Source: Rhizopus sp. PT2906
Lineage: Eukaryota > Mucoromycota > Mucoromycetes > Mucorales > Rhizopodaceae
Direction of reading: 5' to 3'
NCBI GenBank assembly: GCA_025529335.1
Contig: JAMYHX010000019.1
Coordinates: forward strand, 153,004 to 217,003
Length of the DNA stretch: 64,000 nucleotides
The position numbers and the translations under genes are program-made. Positions 1 to 11,901 of this stretch are shown here, in pieces; the stretch's first letter is position 1; each line of letters begins with the position of its first letter. Below the pieces are notes generated by a model. That model was given only the letters and a program-made list of their open reading frames with translations, did no database searches and was not told the DNA's origin.

Positions 1-1220
1 TAAAATGAGAAAGAAAAAATAGGCAGAAGTATCTAATACAGCGTAGACAATGAACACCCACAAAAATTTAGTAGTCACGAAATGAGCATGAAGCTTGCCC
101 ACTTGAGATTGAGTCAAATAAAAAGAAAAAATTTAAGAGGTGTTGTCTAGCATAAATTGTGTTCTTTTACAAAGCAACCATTTGAAGATGTCTCTGCGTA
201 TCTCTGCTCCATCCTTGACAGTCTTTAGTGGCAACTCTTTTTGGCAAGCAGTACTCATTATCGGAGTCAATGTATCCATTGTCGTCTACTAAAGTCAAAA
301 ATGAAAACAAACTCTTCAGTGTATTTTTTACATGCTTTTTTGTATTCATAAAAAGGATATTAAGCAAAGTGAAAGAAAAAAGGGTTTATTTGACTCATTT
401 TAGTTGTGGTATATGAGAGTAGATCTTTAGTATATGAAGGGACATTTGAACTATAAGAAATTACTTATATCCAATCACGTAAGGCAAGTTCAACGCTGCT
501 CCAAGCCCTTGAGCTGTAGCAATAAACTGATCTTCTTCCTTTTCATTTGAATCATGTTCAATTTCTCGTTTCTTCTTAGTCATTGTCAAATTCATCTTCT
601 TTGACTTCTTTAATTTTTTGTAATTCTTGTTCATATTGATGATAATGGCGGTTGTACAGTAGGACCTCGATTCTAGAATGCTACACCTACCCACCAATCA
701 TTATGACATAATCGAGGTCCTACTGTGCTAGCATGGGCATCGTGATGAGCTACTGTTAGTGTAATGACAATATATGATAAACAAGGTGATGCTATTGTAC
801 TTGTATGTGTTGTTATTTGTACTATGATTATTGACAGATGCAGTTTTGCTGGTGCACCGACACCAAGTAGAAATACGATTTAAAGTTGTTTGAATGGTAT
901 CACAGCTCTGCCCTCAAAATTAGTCAGTGTTATATTTATCAGTGAATTGCATGTCTTGGACTGATGCATAAGCATAGTTATCAGCAATGTATTTCAGCAT
1001 AACCAAGACGACAAACATATCCCTGTAATGACATAAGTTAAGCTTAACCTTAATCCTGTCGGGCAAGCAGCCAAAAGTCTCGAAGAACAAAAATTCAGGA
1101 TTGTTCAGCCCCAAAAAGCTGTATCGATTCATCAGTCTTGACTGTTGCAATTTAATTCCCGATTTGAAAAGTGACTTTTTATTGTCACGACTCCAAGGGT
1201 TGTTTGAAAGTTTTCTTTAT
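1..1220. other. Left edge, no assured gene
   Basis: Minus-strand open stretches at 167-367 and 461-697 can be read as two fragments separated by a possible intron. The second is Lys-rich and the first ends in a short acidic/polar tail. I recognise neither, and there is no convincing start. They could be the last exons of a decayed gene. The only clear structure is the inverted repeat at 656-726, listed separately. Confidence 0.3.
656..726. repeat. Short inverted repeat, MITE-like termini
   Basis: ACAGTAGGACCTCGATT at 656-672 is repeated as its exact reverse complement at 710-726, a perfect 17-bp inverted repeat with a 37-bp spacer. A CAGT... start followed by an 'ACCTCGATT' block resembles the terminal repeats of pogo/Tigger-type Tc1-mariner elements, and a TA dinucleotide overlaps the left tip. 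The right tip lacks a matching TA. It is probably a tiny non-autonomous remnant; an RNA hairpin is the alternative. Confidence 0.6.
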
Positions 1221-1886
1221 ATGTCTGCTCCACCTACGCCTAATACTCATATACCTTCTCTTGATAATAATATCAGCTTTACAACAGTTCCACCTATTGA
1301 AGAGGATGTCAAGGAAAACAACAATGTGGATAGATCTATGCTTCGAGCAGGATTAGACAAACAATCTCGCATCATCCTCATGTCAACGATCGGCTCCCTA
1401 TGGGGTTTTGGTATTGGTGCATTTATAGGAGGAAGACAATCTGGTCTGCAATACTTGGCAGAAAATGCACACAAACTACCGACGACTGTTCAAGGATGGT
1501 ATTTTTATCACAAGACCAAGAATTACAAAATGATGCTCGGAGGAGTCAAAAAAGGCATTCGATATGCCGGTAGAACAGGTGGTCTTTGTTTGCTGTATGG
1601 AACACTTGAGGCCGGTCTAGACGAGGTGAAAGGACAAGCGGATGTTGTCAATTCGGTTACTGCCGGTGTCGCGACTGGAACAATTTTTTCTATCTTGTGT
1701 AAGCCAAATGATCGTATTTTCTCATAATGATTCTCACTTTTGTGTATAATAGCAAAGTTACCAAGAGGCTCTTTTAGGTATTCTGTCCTTTTTGGAGCAA
1801 CGTTTGGACTGGTCGCTGGTGGTTTGACAGAGCTGCACCGTTATGTATCTTATGTGTCAGAAGATGAAGCTTATGTGCCATCATAA
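1221..1886 (+). CDS. Tim17/TIMMDC1-like mitochondrial membrane protein
   Basis: Exons 1221-1698 and 1753-1886, with an intron (GTAAGC...TAATAG) of 54 nt; splicing restores an open frame to the stop. The protein is about 203 residues. It contains Gly-rich hydrophobic segments (GFGIGAFIGGR, YAGRTGGLCLLYGTLEAGLD, a middle alanine/glycine helix, and FGATFGLVAGGL in exon 2) spaced as in the Tim17/Tim22/Tim23 superfamily. The best fit is the TIMMDC1-like branch, which in animals helps assemble respiratory complex I at the inner membrane. I chose the ATG at 1221; an in-frame opening further upstream lacks family-like sequence. It is convergent with NOC2, with 175 bp between the stops. Confidence 0.72.
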
Positions 1887-2061
1887 ATATTGTATAAATT
1901 TGTAACATCCAGAATCAACGCTACACAGTATTATTTGAAACTACAAAATAAAACCATATACCTTTCACATCGTTATGTATAAAAATGAATGCTTAATCAC
2001 GTATGTTTAAAAAGTATCAACACATTCAAACAATGTATTTATAGTAAATCAAAAACATGGT

Positions 2062-4275
2062 TTATAATCGACCAGGAAATTTAGTTCCTCTTTCTTCACG
2101 AACTTGTTTTTGCTTAATCTCAAGCTAAATAAAAAAAATCAGTTCTAGTCCAACACTGCTAATCTTGTGTTCATTACCTCTTTCACCAGATTATGCAGCT
2201 TTTCCTTTCCTTTCAAGCTCTTGGAATGCTTCAAGAATCGTCTGATAGCGACAATATCTGCATCGACCATTTCAGGGAATGCGACATTCTCGTAATACTC
2301 CTTGTAGTAGTTCTTTAAAGCCTTTGCACACTGATCTAGAACATCATCTTGATACATGCGACCATGAATGATCTTCTTGTGTACTTTAAGAACAGTATCC
2401 CAATCAAGGGGCACACCTCCTGTTTTCTTGGCTTTTTCCATCGCAACAGCTCCTTGCAGGACTTCAATGACGTAGACACTCAGTGGAATATATGTATTTG
2501 TGTTGTGAACCAGAGAGGTTAAGCATCTAAGCACATGGAATCGGAGTGGATAGTACTGAGCGGTAGGTATCAGCTGAATGGTACCTATGGCAACCTGTGT
2601 CAGAGGATAGACGAGGGATTTCAATGGTGATTCGACCTCATCTCCTTCTTCATCTTTCATTGGCCCACCATAAGCGTTCAACACATCAGCCCAGAAATCA
2701 ATGCAGTGAATGTATTGCCAATTGTATACCATGTTTTGATCCTTAACCGTTCTATTCTTCATGGCTGCTCGAAGATGAATGGCTAGTTGACGAATATAGA
2801 CGAATGCTTGCTGATAACTCAAAGTCATATTGATGCCATAGAGCTGCGTAGCAAGATTACGCATAAGATTAATCACAGGCAAAGTGTGAGGATTGGTATT
2901 CTTGCAATGTTTAACAAAGGTCAGATATACGTTCTTTAAGCATATGTCAAGGTAGCCTTGTGCCTTAGATTCCTTTCCAGATGGCACAGATGTTATAGCT
3001 AAAGATTTGATTGCCAGAAAGGCTTGGATACGGACACTATCTGAGGACATGCTGCTGGACCATAGATTGAGTAAAGTCTTGAGGTATTCTTTGGCCAATC
3101 GATCAAAGCATACGAGCAGTATTGTACACTTTTCAGCTTCTTTCACAGTCAATCGAAGCATGTCGGCATCAGTCAAGTTTCGTAAGAGGTGAATAAGGTT
3201 GGTGAGATAAGACTTGACATATGACTTGTAAAAGCTCCAACGGCCTGATTTCATGGGCGAGTCTCCTTCCTTTTTAGCTTTAAGGTAATGTAAGAAAACA
3301 GTAGGTGCACATCGAAGCGTTGTAATGATAACCTTTGAAAAGACTATAATAATCAATTAGATCATTTTACAAATGGACAATGATTTTGAATACCATTAGG
3401 GTCATCAATCTTGATAGTAAACGTAATCTTGTCATCTTCTTCTGACATTCTAGCTGCTGTCTTGAATGCAGATAATAAACTCTTGAATGCTCTAAAATCT
3501 TTTGTGGCATTTATTTTCTGAATCCACTCATTTAATCTGTCTTTTGTTAAAACGGGCAATGATGCTTGTTTATCCTCTACATCACCCTCTTCTTCATCCT
3601 GTTCACGTTCTTCTCCATCTGACTCATTGAAATCCAAAAGCCCGTCATTTTCTTTCTGTAAGTATTCGTAAAATTCTGGATCTCTTTCCTTTAATTCTTC
3701 CAGATCCTTTTTATGCTGATCAATATCTTTGTTTAACTTGTCCACTGTTTCATCATCATCACTTTCCTCTTCATCTTCTTCTTCTTTTACATCATTATCC
3801 TCCATCTCAGTATCTTGATCAACATCATCTTCTGATAAAAAGGCTGATTTACTTTCTGATGCGTCATCATTATCATCATCAGATACGTTTTCACTAGCTT
3901 CTGAATCCTCATCCATAATTTGTTGCAATTTCTAATTTCATATTAGCTCCTCCCCTTTAGGTAAAGGCACTCTTTTAAGACAAACCTTAAAGACGTCCTC
4001 ATCATCTGAGCTTTCCTCTTCTTTTTTAGATGTCTTTTTTGTCTTTTTCCTAGACAAGAAAAAATAACGATCAATAAAATTCAACATTCTGATCTAGTTG
4101 TATTTACTTTATAACTGTTGCAGCCGCCTTTTTGATTCCTAAAAAGGAATAAGTCATCGAAAAATAAAAAAGTCAAACCAAACTTGCCTTTATTTTTCTT
4201 GGTTGGTTTCTCAATAGTCTTTTTAGGTTGCTTTGTAGACTTGACCTTTGATTTCTTTTGAATAGTTGTCACCAT
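2062..4275 (-). CDS. NOC2: Nucleolar complex protein 2 (NOC2)
   Basis: Ribosome-biogenesis factor of the nucleolus, which in yeast pairs with Noc1 and Noc3 during 60S pre-ribosome maturation and export. Exons in minus order: 4275-4179, 4138-4108, 4049-3986, 3931-3394, 3343-2178, 2124-2062, with introns of 40-62 nt. The N-terminus is Lys-rich (nucleolar targeting), followed by a long Asp/Glu tract and then the helical Noc2 core with FYKSYVKSYLTNL, YNWQYIHCIDFWADVL and YYPLRFHVLRCL segments. The last intron matters: reading through it gives a premature end at 2145, while splicing adds a basic tail ending FPGRL. The second exon is only 31 nt. The family call is firm; small exon limits are by eye. 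Confidence 0.93.
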
Positions 4276-4774
4276 GTTTAATGTTTGAACAAAAAAAAAA
4301 AAGAAAATATAGGGGGAAAACACTATTCCATACTTGTCGAAAATTCAATCAAAAGTGTGACCGTTTATCCTTAATGGCTTTAACATAAACAAACAAGGAA
4401 ACTCTCTTTGGGTTCCTTGTGGTCAAATTATGCATAAATTGAACAAGGGTTAACATGATCAAGTGTGAAACAAACGAACAATAACAAAGGCTGTTTTACG
4501 AACAAGGCTTTAATGTATACAGATTGGCAATTGTGTAAGTAGGCTTAGCTTGTATACACACTTACAAACTCTTATCTTGTATATCCCGTTTGTGTTTATT
4601 AAAAGGTCGATCTTTTCGTTTGTACACGCATGACTTTTCTTTTTTCTTTGAATAATGCAGTTTAGTATCGTGTAACCCAAAGATTGTCGAAAAGATTGTC
4701 GAAACACTTTGAGTTTATTTGGTATAAAAAAAAAAGTAAAAAAGCTATGTACAAAGGGACCAAAAGGTGGTCAA

Positions 4775-4999
4775 TTATTCATCAAAGACGTGGTTGATAA
4801 TGGGACTAAAGGTAGCATCTTCAGCAGGAGCAACCTCTTGAGCAACATATACAGTTGAGTTTTCATTAGATACTTGATCTTCTTGTTGTTGTTTTCTTAT
4901 AGGTCCTTGTCTACCAAAGGCAACGACGGGAGTAGCAGAGTAAGCACGAGTGAATGGTTTAATGAATTGGCGACGAGTGACTTGAGCGATAAGAGACAT
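4775..4999 (-). CDS. Small putative mitochondrial protein
   Basis: Single-exon protein of 74 residues starting at the ATG at 4999; an upstream in-frame start at 5056 would add a hydrophobic leader-like stretch and is judged to be UTR. The first about 25 residues are basic, hydroxylated and free of acidic residues (MSLIAQVTRRQFIKPFTRAYS), as in a cleavable mitochondrial presequence. The rest is polar, with a QQQEDQ segment and an acidic C-terminus. I do not recognise a family. It stands alone, 499 bp upstream of the NOC2 start on the same strand. Confidence 0.6.
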   Translation of the reverse strand: MSLIAQVTRRQFIKPFTRAYSATPVVAFGRQGPIRKQQQEDQVSNENSTVYVAQEVAPAEDATFSPIINHVFDE

Positions 5000-5794
5000 G
5001 TTTAAACTAAAAGAAGAAAAAGATGATAAAAAAAAAGGAGATTGTGTTTTTGGCATTTTATACTTTTTACTTCCCTCGGAAGCATATCCATGTGAAGTAG
5101 CATGAAAGCAGAAGGAAAACTATACTCATGTGACTCATCCCCCACTCAGTTAACTTGTTTAATACGTTATTGACCCAAAATGAACCATGATTGGATATGA
5201 CAAATATTGGGGTGTACTGTTCAATGGCATGTCTACCTTATATGGCAGATACTCCATTAAGCAACCCTATCAGCCAATCAGGATGACGTAAAAGCATGTT
5301 TGGGCTGATAAATATAGTGAAGATAGAACGATAAATATACATCATCTCTCAGCTTAAATCTTACTTTATATTGAATTTAAATTACACGTTGTCGTTTATT
5401 TATTATTTTCTGAAAAACAGAGAACACACGCAGACTCTCAGAAGTGGTAAAGGACCTAAGTCAATTCTGGTTTTGATCCATTTGTAAGCACAATTTCAAA
5501 TTCATTTGTCCAGTGAATTTGTTTTTAAAGCGTTGCACGAATTCGACATGGTATGCGTTGCGGATTTCTTTTTTGGTGGTGGCCCCAGTTGTAAACTATC
5601 AGAAGTTTGAATTCGAATCGTTCAGCAAACGATGTTTGACTTCACGGTCGTATTTGATGCCACGTTCACAGATTCGTTTGATTCTGTCCATGTCCATTCC
5701 AGAAGATATTTTGTTGTCAATCATCCTTTTGAGTAGCTGTTTGTCTGTGTCGCAAATAGTCTCGAACGATGAAAAAAAAAAAAAATCAATCAAC
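5000..5794. other. Intergenic; unassigned coding-like stretch
   Basis: No recognised gene. A minus-strand open stretch at 5599-5780 (charged residues, KQLLKRMIDNK, RIKRICERGIKYDREVKHRL) looks more protein-like than random, but it has no good start or continuation. It may be a broken gene fragment next to the MITE-like element. Confidence 0.3.
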
Positions 5795-6084
5795 ACTACA
5801 TGCACCAGAAGTTAGACTAAATCTACGGACGCTGCCTTTACCCATTACCTATGATATAGCCCCACAAATTTTTTCAATATATGACGCCGCGCTAAGCATG
5901 GTTTTATGAAATTACCATTTTGATTTGTTTCTTTTCAAGAAGAAGAAAGAGATAAGAAAGAAGTGTTGTTATTTGTTCTAATCTTATGTTGTCAGTTTGA
6001 TTAAAAAAAAAAAGGACCACTTATGATAGATTCGTATATACATTATTTAGCCTATATTCTTGTGTACTTTCTGGTGCATGTAGT
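5795..6084. mobile_element. MITE-like element with 16-bp terminal inverted repeats
   Basis: ACTACATGCACCAGAA at 5795-5810 and its exact reverse complement at 6069-6084 bound a 290-bp AT-rich segment that has no reading frame of its own. Size and structure fit a non-autonomous DNA transposon. I do not see a clear target-site duplication (left flank AATCAAC, right flank ATTCACC). The broken Tc1-like transposase begins only 7 bp beyond the right end, so the two may be related or nested. Confidence 0.6.
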
Positions 6085-6090
6085 ATTCAC

Positions 6091-6666
6091 CTAAAAGAAA
6101 GAGCGAACCCAAAAAACCCAGGCACACGAGCCTGAATCATCATAATTCATTCCAACCAACCAAATCAATTCATGATGATTCATGGTATTAAGATTTACAA
6201 AGCATCGCATTAAATATTCTACCACTTCAGTTAACATGGCAGAAGGATTCTCATCAATGTAATTTAAAATAAACTGCCTTATGCTCTTCCCCAAGAATAC
6301 GACGCCGGCCAGTTTTTTTCTTTTTTCTCGGAAATGCTTTCAGGACCTTCATAATAACGCTTGGCCCATCTTTGAACGGCACGAATATGAATATCTAATT
6401 GTTTTGCGACAGCCGAAGCACTGATGCATTTACCAAAAAACAAATGAAACAATCTAGTTTCTTCATCAGAGTAAAATATATAACGTCTCTTATTGCATAG
6501 TTTCATATAAACAGCTTTCCAGCTGATTGCAATGTGGGCTTAGATGGTCTCTCTGGTAGAAACTGAGTACGAGAACTTATTGTTTCGATAGCAAAAAGCT
6601 CCTCATCAACAGAAAGATCCATTGGCTCAACTCCATGTTTATCAACAATATGCCCTTGTCTGCTCT
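6091..6666 (-). pseudogene. Broken Tc1/mariner-like transposase
   Basis: Read on the minus strand, three frame segments line up as one protein: an acidic N-terminal part (VDEELFAIETISSRTQF), then a helix-turn-helix region (YSDEETRLF, SASAVAKQLDIHIRAVQRWAKRYYEGPESI), then FILNYIDENPSAMLTEVVEYL. Frameshifts occur near 6515 and 6300. The similarity to the N-terminal DNA-binding half of Tc1-like transposases common in Mucorales breaks off near 6190, so the DDE catalytic domain is missing. It lies directly downstream of the RhoGAP gene on the same strand. An alternative is that the first segment (6666-6512) is a 3' exon of the RhoGAP; its collinearity with the transposase argues against that. Confidence 0.7.
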
Positions 6667-6903
6667 CTTAAAAAATTACATATCATTTTTGAATGTTTGT
6701 AAAAATAAATAGAAAATCAGAAAGAAAAAAAATAAAAATGAAAAATGAACACGACTTTGATTTTACATCAAGTGACATCATTGTTGAATACTATACCTTT
6801 TGCGACTTTACTCCTTGAAACCGCTGTATAGAATGACAAAATATACATATAAAAACAAAAAAAGTTTATTAAGGGAAGAATAAATAATAAGGGTATCTAT
6901 AAT

Positions 6904-8222
6904 TCAGTGGCTTACACTAACTGAAGACCTTGAAAATAAAGAATAAAAGGAATCACCATCATTACTTTCTTCTTCTTCTTCTTCCTCCTCATCATCCAGT
7001 GTGAGCGAGGATCGTGTAATGGTCGGTAATGACTTTCTTGAGTTATACCTTGGTCTCATCACAACAACCTTGTATATTTCTTCATTACTCGTACTATTCG
7101 CACGCCTTGCAGGTGGCTTAAATGGTGCGATTTCCAATAGTGTTTCATGTTCCTGGAAGACAGGCAGACTGTTTTGATGTACTGGTTTATTATGCATAGG
7201 GCGGCATGGTAGGGTATTTCTACTCACAGATTGAGGTATTTGCCATATTGTATTCTTCCAGAGATCAAGTAATGTGTCACTATATTCAATCAACAATGTC
7301 CAAATGCGTGTCCATTTGGTATTCATTTCGATAAAATGACTCATATCTTCCATTTTCGTATGACGTTTTACCCATGAAGGTATTTCCTTCAGATTGAGCT
7401 CGAGTCCAGTACAGACAGGTGCTAAAACGATAGCTAATGCTTCTGGGTTCATCATGTTGATATTTGAGTGTTTTCTTATAGACGATGTCAAAATGATAAT
7501 ATAGTGAACAAGATGAAAATGCTCTCTTGGTAGCTGTTGAATCATGGCAGCAAATGCCTTAATTGTTGCATTATGAGAGTACGACTCGTCTATAAAAAAA
7601 AATAGAAAGGGGCGTATTAGAAAAGTTGTACACAATGACGTTTGGTATTTTACCAAAGAATTGAATAAATCTCTCATGACTTGATACTGGAATAGGAGGA
7701 TCAGGCAATTGTCGAAGATATTTCTTAACAACACCAGTGATTGCATGAATATCTTTATCTTTTAAATCCAGGTATTTTCCATAAGTCGGTGGCCTGTCAA
7801 AATCATATTGCAGCTGTTCTACATCAGGAGCCGCACCCGATAGCCTAAAGATGCCCTCGGTGAACAGACCTGGAATCATGCGGAAATGAATATTTAAATC
7901 TCAGTGTACACATGTATTTCATTACCTCTGCTCATAATTTCTTCAAAACACCTATACACAGGATCAGGTACGATCAAGCCGTATTGATTACATGAGCCAC
8001 ACATTGAGGCTGATTTTAAAGGTGCACCAAAGATTCCTTTGGTGATCATAGCTATGAAAAAAGACATGTCAATATCTCACTTTACAATTTTTTTTCTTTG
8101 TCTGTCTTACCTTTTCTGTTATTATTATTGTTACTAAAGAAATTAGATTTACTGCTTGTCAAAAAAGACAACAGATTCTTTTGTCTCCTTTTATCCCCAA
8201 GCTGATTATTGTTTGTTACCAT
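6904..8222 (-). CDS. RhoGAP-domain protein
   Basis: Predicted GTPase-activating protein for Rho-family GTPases, acting on actin and cell polarity. Four exons: Asn-rich start at 8222 (MVTNNNQLGDKRR); about 8050-7927 (IFGAPLKSASM...LIVPDPVYRCFEEIMSRG); about 7870-7655, carrying the arginine finger in TEGIFRLSG and then YLRQLPDPPIP; and 7590-6904 with the rest of the domain (NMMNPEALAIVLAPV). The tail is unstructured, with an acidic run of Glu residues (about 6960-7000) and a Ser-rich end. The GAP domain fills most of the protein (about 380 residues), with no SH3, PH or BAR domain. A GTAAGC just before the stop could be a donor for further 3' exons. Confidence 0.88.
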
Positions 8223-11200
8223 ATTCTTTAACAAGCAACAATATTGAAGAATAGAAAAGAAGAAAAATCTATACAAAAAGGGCAGCCAAATAAAAATAAT
8301 AAATGCTTGTCGGACATTTAATAGTGCTTCAAGCTCGTATGAAAACTCGTATCACCGGAATGATCTGTGTCCTAGCATCGTTAAATATCACGCTCTTTTT
8401 TAATATGAGCGTATCCAATTTGGTAACTGGGGCCATAAGAAGAAGCAAATGAATATGAAAATCTCACTGTAACATTTTTTTTCATTTTTTGCCTGTAAAC
8501 CATTTCTTTGGTTACTCTCTGTAACACATCATTGGGATGTAACCATGGATACTGACGGAATGAAGTATTTTCGAAAAGATAAATAAAAAACTTGTTATGC
8601 TCGTCAAAATTTTATATATTTCTGACATATTCCCCAGGTTTCACTTTATGACAATAAAGAAAAGGGTTTAATATAACAAAAAAATAAAAAGGGAAAATGA
8701 ACATTAGAGTTCATCGGGGATTGATAGAAAATGTATAAAAAAGGTGCTTGTTTATTGTTCTGTCGATAATTACAGTTGAAGTCCGAAATGAATCCCTTTT
8801 TAAGAAATATATTATCCTATACAATTGTCTTTTTTTAAAATTATCTTGGTGAATCTTACGATAACCAACTTGAAACTCTTGTACAAGCACAGAGATATCA
8901 ACCAACGCACGCTACATTTTTGGTAATACAGTTTTACCTTGACAATAGCTTAGCATCTGATAACGGAATGGTTCCCTGATGACTCAGTAGGATGATATTT
9001 AATTAAATCTGTTCCTGCTCCTGAGTATAAAATGGAGGGAAAATCACTACAGAACACACAAGTCGGATGAATATAATTATCCATTTGTTTTAGAAGATAT
9101 TCTTGATTTAGGTGCTTTATTTAAAGTTATTGTCAATAAGTTGCCTATAGTGGCAATAAATATTACCAAGTCTTTTTATTTCAATTTTTTTGCCTAGGAC
9201 TATATCAGAAATAAGTCTCTTTATGCAAAAAGCTAATCTTCTTGGCTACTGGCGCAGTTATCCTATCATATTTGCTTCGGTTGGAACGCCCATCACGTGT
9301 TTATGCTTCAAAGAAGCAATGTCAACTTCTTTTCGTGATGGAAGCTACCATCTTTGAAAGGATTATGAAAACTGGAACCACTTCATACACCTCCTTTTGT
9401 AGTACTTTTTTACGCTAAACTTTAAATTATAAATGATTCTGTTTGACTAGTGATGGTGTACTTTAAAGAAGTCTATAGTCCAGAGACCTTTGCTGTCGGA
9501 GCTGAATAGTTAAACCTGTAAAGTAAGGTGTGATGACCACTATACTTATCAGCTGATGACATTTAACCCTCTAACATTTGGTTGGTTATTATCAACAATG
9601 AATCTTGAGCAAAAACTTGCTTTCGTTTGATGTTTTAGGGGTATTTAATTAACATTAAAATGAGCTGATGATGTGACCATATTCATTATTTTGGTGCTCG
9701 AAATATGATAAAAGCTTTCCAATAGATTCACTAGCTCCTGTCTTCTCTGAAAATTCTAAATATCTTGAAGACATTGTATTCGACATGTTGACTTGAATGT
9801 TGGAATGTCCATAAGAGTTTACTGCAAAGCATGAAGTAATGGTGAAAATGAACAATTTGACAAATAAAATGGAGACAATCAAAGTAGACGATGATTTAAG
9901 AGTTGCCCAAAGAATTACCGATGCATAATGACTTTTAGTTTGCTATCAGCCATTGACTAACAGATGTACTTACACCAAAAGATATGTTACATTAAAACAT
10001 TATCATGAATTCAAACTCAAGAGCACTTGACGCTCAATAACCGAATGTACAAGGGTGCCCTTTCTGTAAATCGATAATGCAACCAACAAAAGTATCAGCA
10101 ATATGACGGATATTCTGATTTATAGTGTCTTACATAAATCCAGTAACAGGAATTTTGCTGTTTCTGGCGCCTTAGATTTGCCATTGTCTTGAACAAAGCG
10201 TCTTTCATGTCTTAAAAGAAACACTCATGACCACGTTTGAATAATTGTCATTCATTAATATGTAGTTCTCTACACAAAAGGAATGCAAGCTTGGTTTTCT
10301 GTCAATGTCTATGCTTTGAGCGTAAGCTCACGTATCAAAAGATGCATACGTTACGGCAGCCATTGAAAACCTACTAAGCATAGCTTCTACATTTTGGTAT
10401 GTACAACCAACAAGCCCAACATGTCGCATCACATACAGGTTGTACATAAAAATGGTGTAAGTCTATCAGGATGATCACAGGATCATTAGTTTGTGACAAC
10501 TTCAGTTATGCTTCCGTTAAGATTAAAAGGACAGTAAAGGAACAAGACACCTCGCAGAGTTCCAGTCGTTTACTAAACTCTTTGAAGAGTTGGCCGACTT
10601 GTTCTTGTGAATATAATGGTTGGCTGTTACTAGTTGGTATTTCATTTTGATTACTGATAGGTTTCATAAGTTTTTCCACGATACACGGCTTTGAAAGATA
10701 TAAAGAAGACATTATTTAATTAAATTTAAAGGAAAATAAAGCATGGCTTTGAGAGCTGTCATGATAGGTACGCCATTTTGTCTTCAAAGTCTGGAATAAT
10801 TTCAAGACAAGACTCCCTCCAAAAGTTAAACAAGCCATCTTCGCTCCATAAGTATAACTTCTTTTCTGTTATCATGCAGATAATGTTGGAATTCATTATG
10901 ATATCTTGGAGAATAATAGAGTACCTGCCTCAGCCGAACTGAAAGAGAAAACACCGGCAATGTATTTGAGTGTTGCGAGGATACCAAACACCCTTTTCTG
11001 TGGTTATCGAGCTTAATTTTGGTTTTATCAGCATTTGAAACACGATCTAAAGTTTCTAGTAATAGCAGCTCCAAGTTCTTCAATCCAAATGGTTTGGATC
11101 AAACCACCTGATTTATATTGTGATTTTTCTCCTACAGTAACTCCTGTTATCCTTTACTAGCGGCTCATGTTTTGTAGGTATGCTCGTCCATGTACAAAGA

Positions 11201-11901
11201 ATCCATTTGTTGTATTTAAGTTTAAAGTTGGTATCAGTCAAAGTAGAAAGTACGATGAGACTGTGTGCATCTTTATTCGGAATAGAGAAATGATAGCATA
11301 ATCAATACTTTATATTAAGAAGCTGGGTTACTTAAACTGCATTGACCACATTCTGTTGAGGCATAATAGAACTTGCAGTAACATTAGGTTCAGCACTGAG
11401 TAGTAGCGTGGATACTACAATGATCCAATAAAGTAATGGAGTTGTTAACTGTAGTATTTTGTTTTACATAAGAATATCTCTGATCCCAAAAAGAAGATGC
11501 ATAGTAGTCATTCTCCACTGCTACGTGCTCTGAAGCTGAACAATAAGGATAATCATGAAAAGCGATACATCTCACTCACTATAGGACATAATATCAAAGT
11601 GAAAACTGTTATAAGGTTTGACGGTTGAAATAAAAGGTACTGAACGATGATACATCAACTGTTTAATCTCTTTCTACTGCACCTTGTGAATGTCAAAGAT
11701 TAAATTAAATCCACATAAAAATCAAGCACGACTTGCTCCGAAAATGGAAGGTATTACGCGTATTGCAAGCTCAGACTAAAAAGGCTTCTCATATTGTCGA
11801 TATAAACAAATGTTGCCCCCTTTCAATAGAAAATGACCAATAATAAAAATAAGCCCCTTCCTCTATTTCGTCTTTTTCTTTTTTGTTTATTTTTTCTTTA
11901 C
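8223..11901. other. 3.7-kb region without a recognised gene
   Basis: AT-rich DNA with short open stretches on both strands (9655-9882, 10506-10712, 10826-11083 and 11390-11575, all minus). None shows a family motif, and several lack an ATG. The minus-strand cluster at 10.5-11.6 kb might be exons of a decayed gene, but I cannot join them convincingly. Confidence 0.35.

Noticed and set aside
167..697. Two minus-strand open stretches that could be spliced together
   Set aside because: No recognisable motif and no firm start or donor/acceptor pair; left as uncertain edge DNA.
920..1150. Minus-strand open stretch overlapping the 5' side of the TIMMDC1-like gene
   Set aside because: No ATG-led family match and it overlaps a better-supported gene on the other strand.
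6512..6826. Extra 3' exons of the RhoGAP gene
   Set aside because: They splice in frame, but the last part is collinear with the transposase relic, so transposase N-terminus is the simpler reading. Kept only as a finding to test.
9655..9882. Apparent secreted peptide on the minus strand
   Set aside because: The opening codon is TTG, not ATG, and the first ATG removes the hydrophobic leader.
11340..11470. Minus-strand hydrophobic stretch resembling a signal peptide
   Set aside because: A stop codon directly follows the only nearby ATG in that frame.
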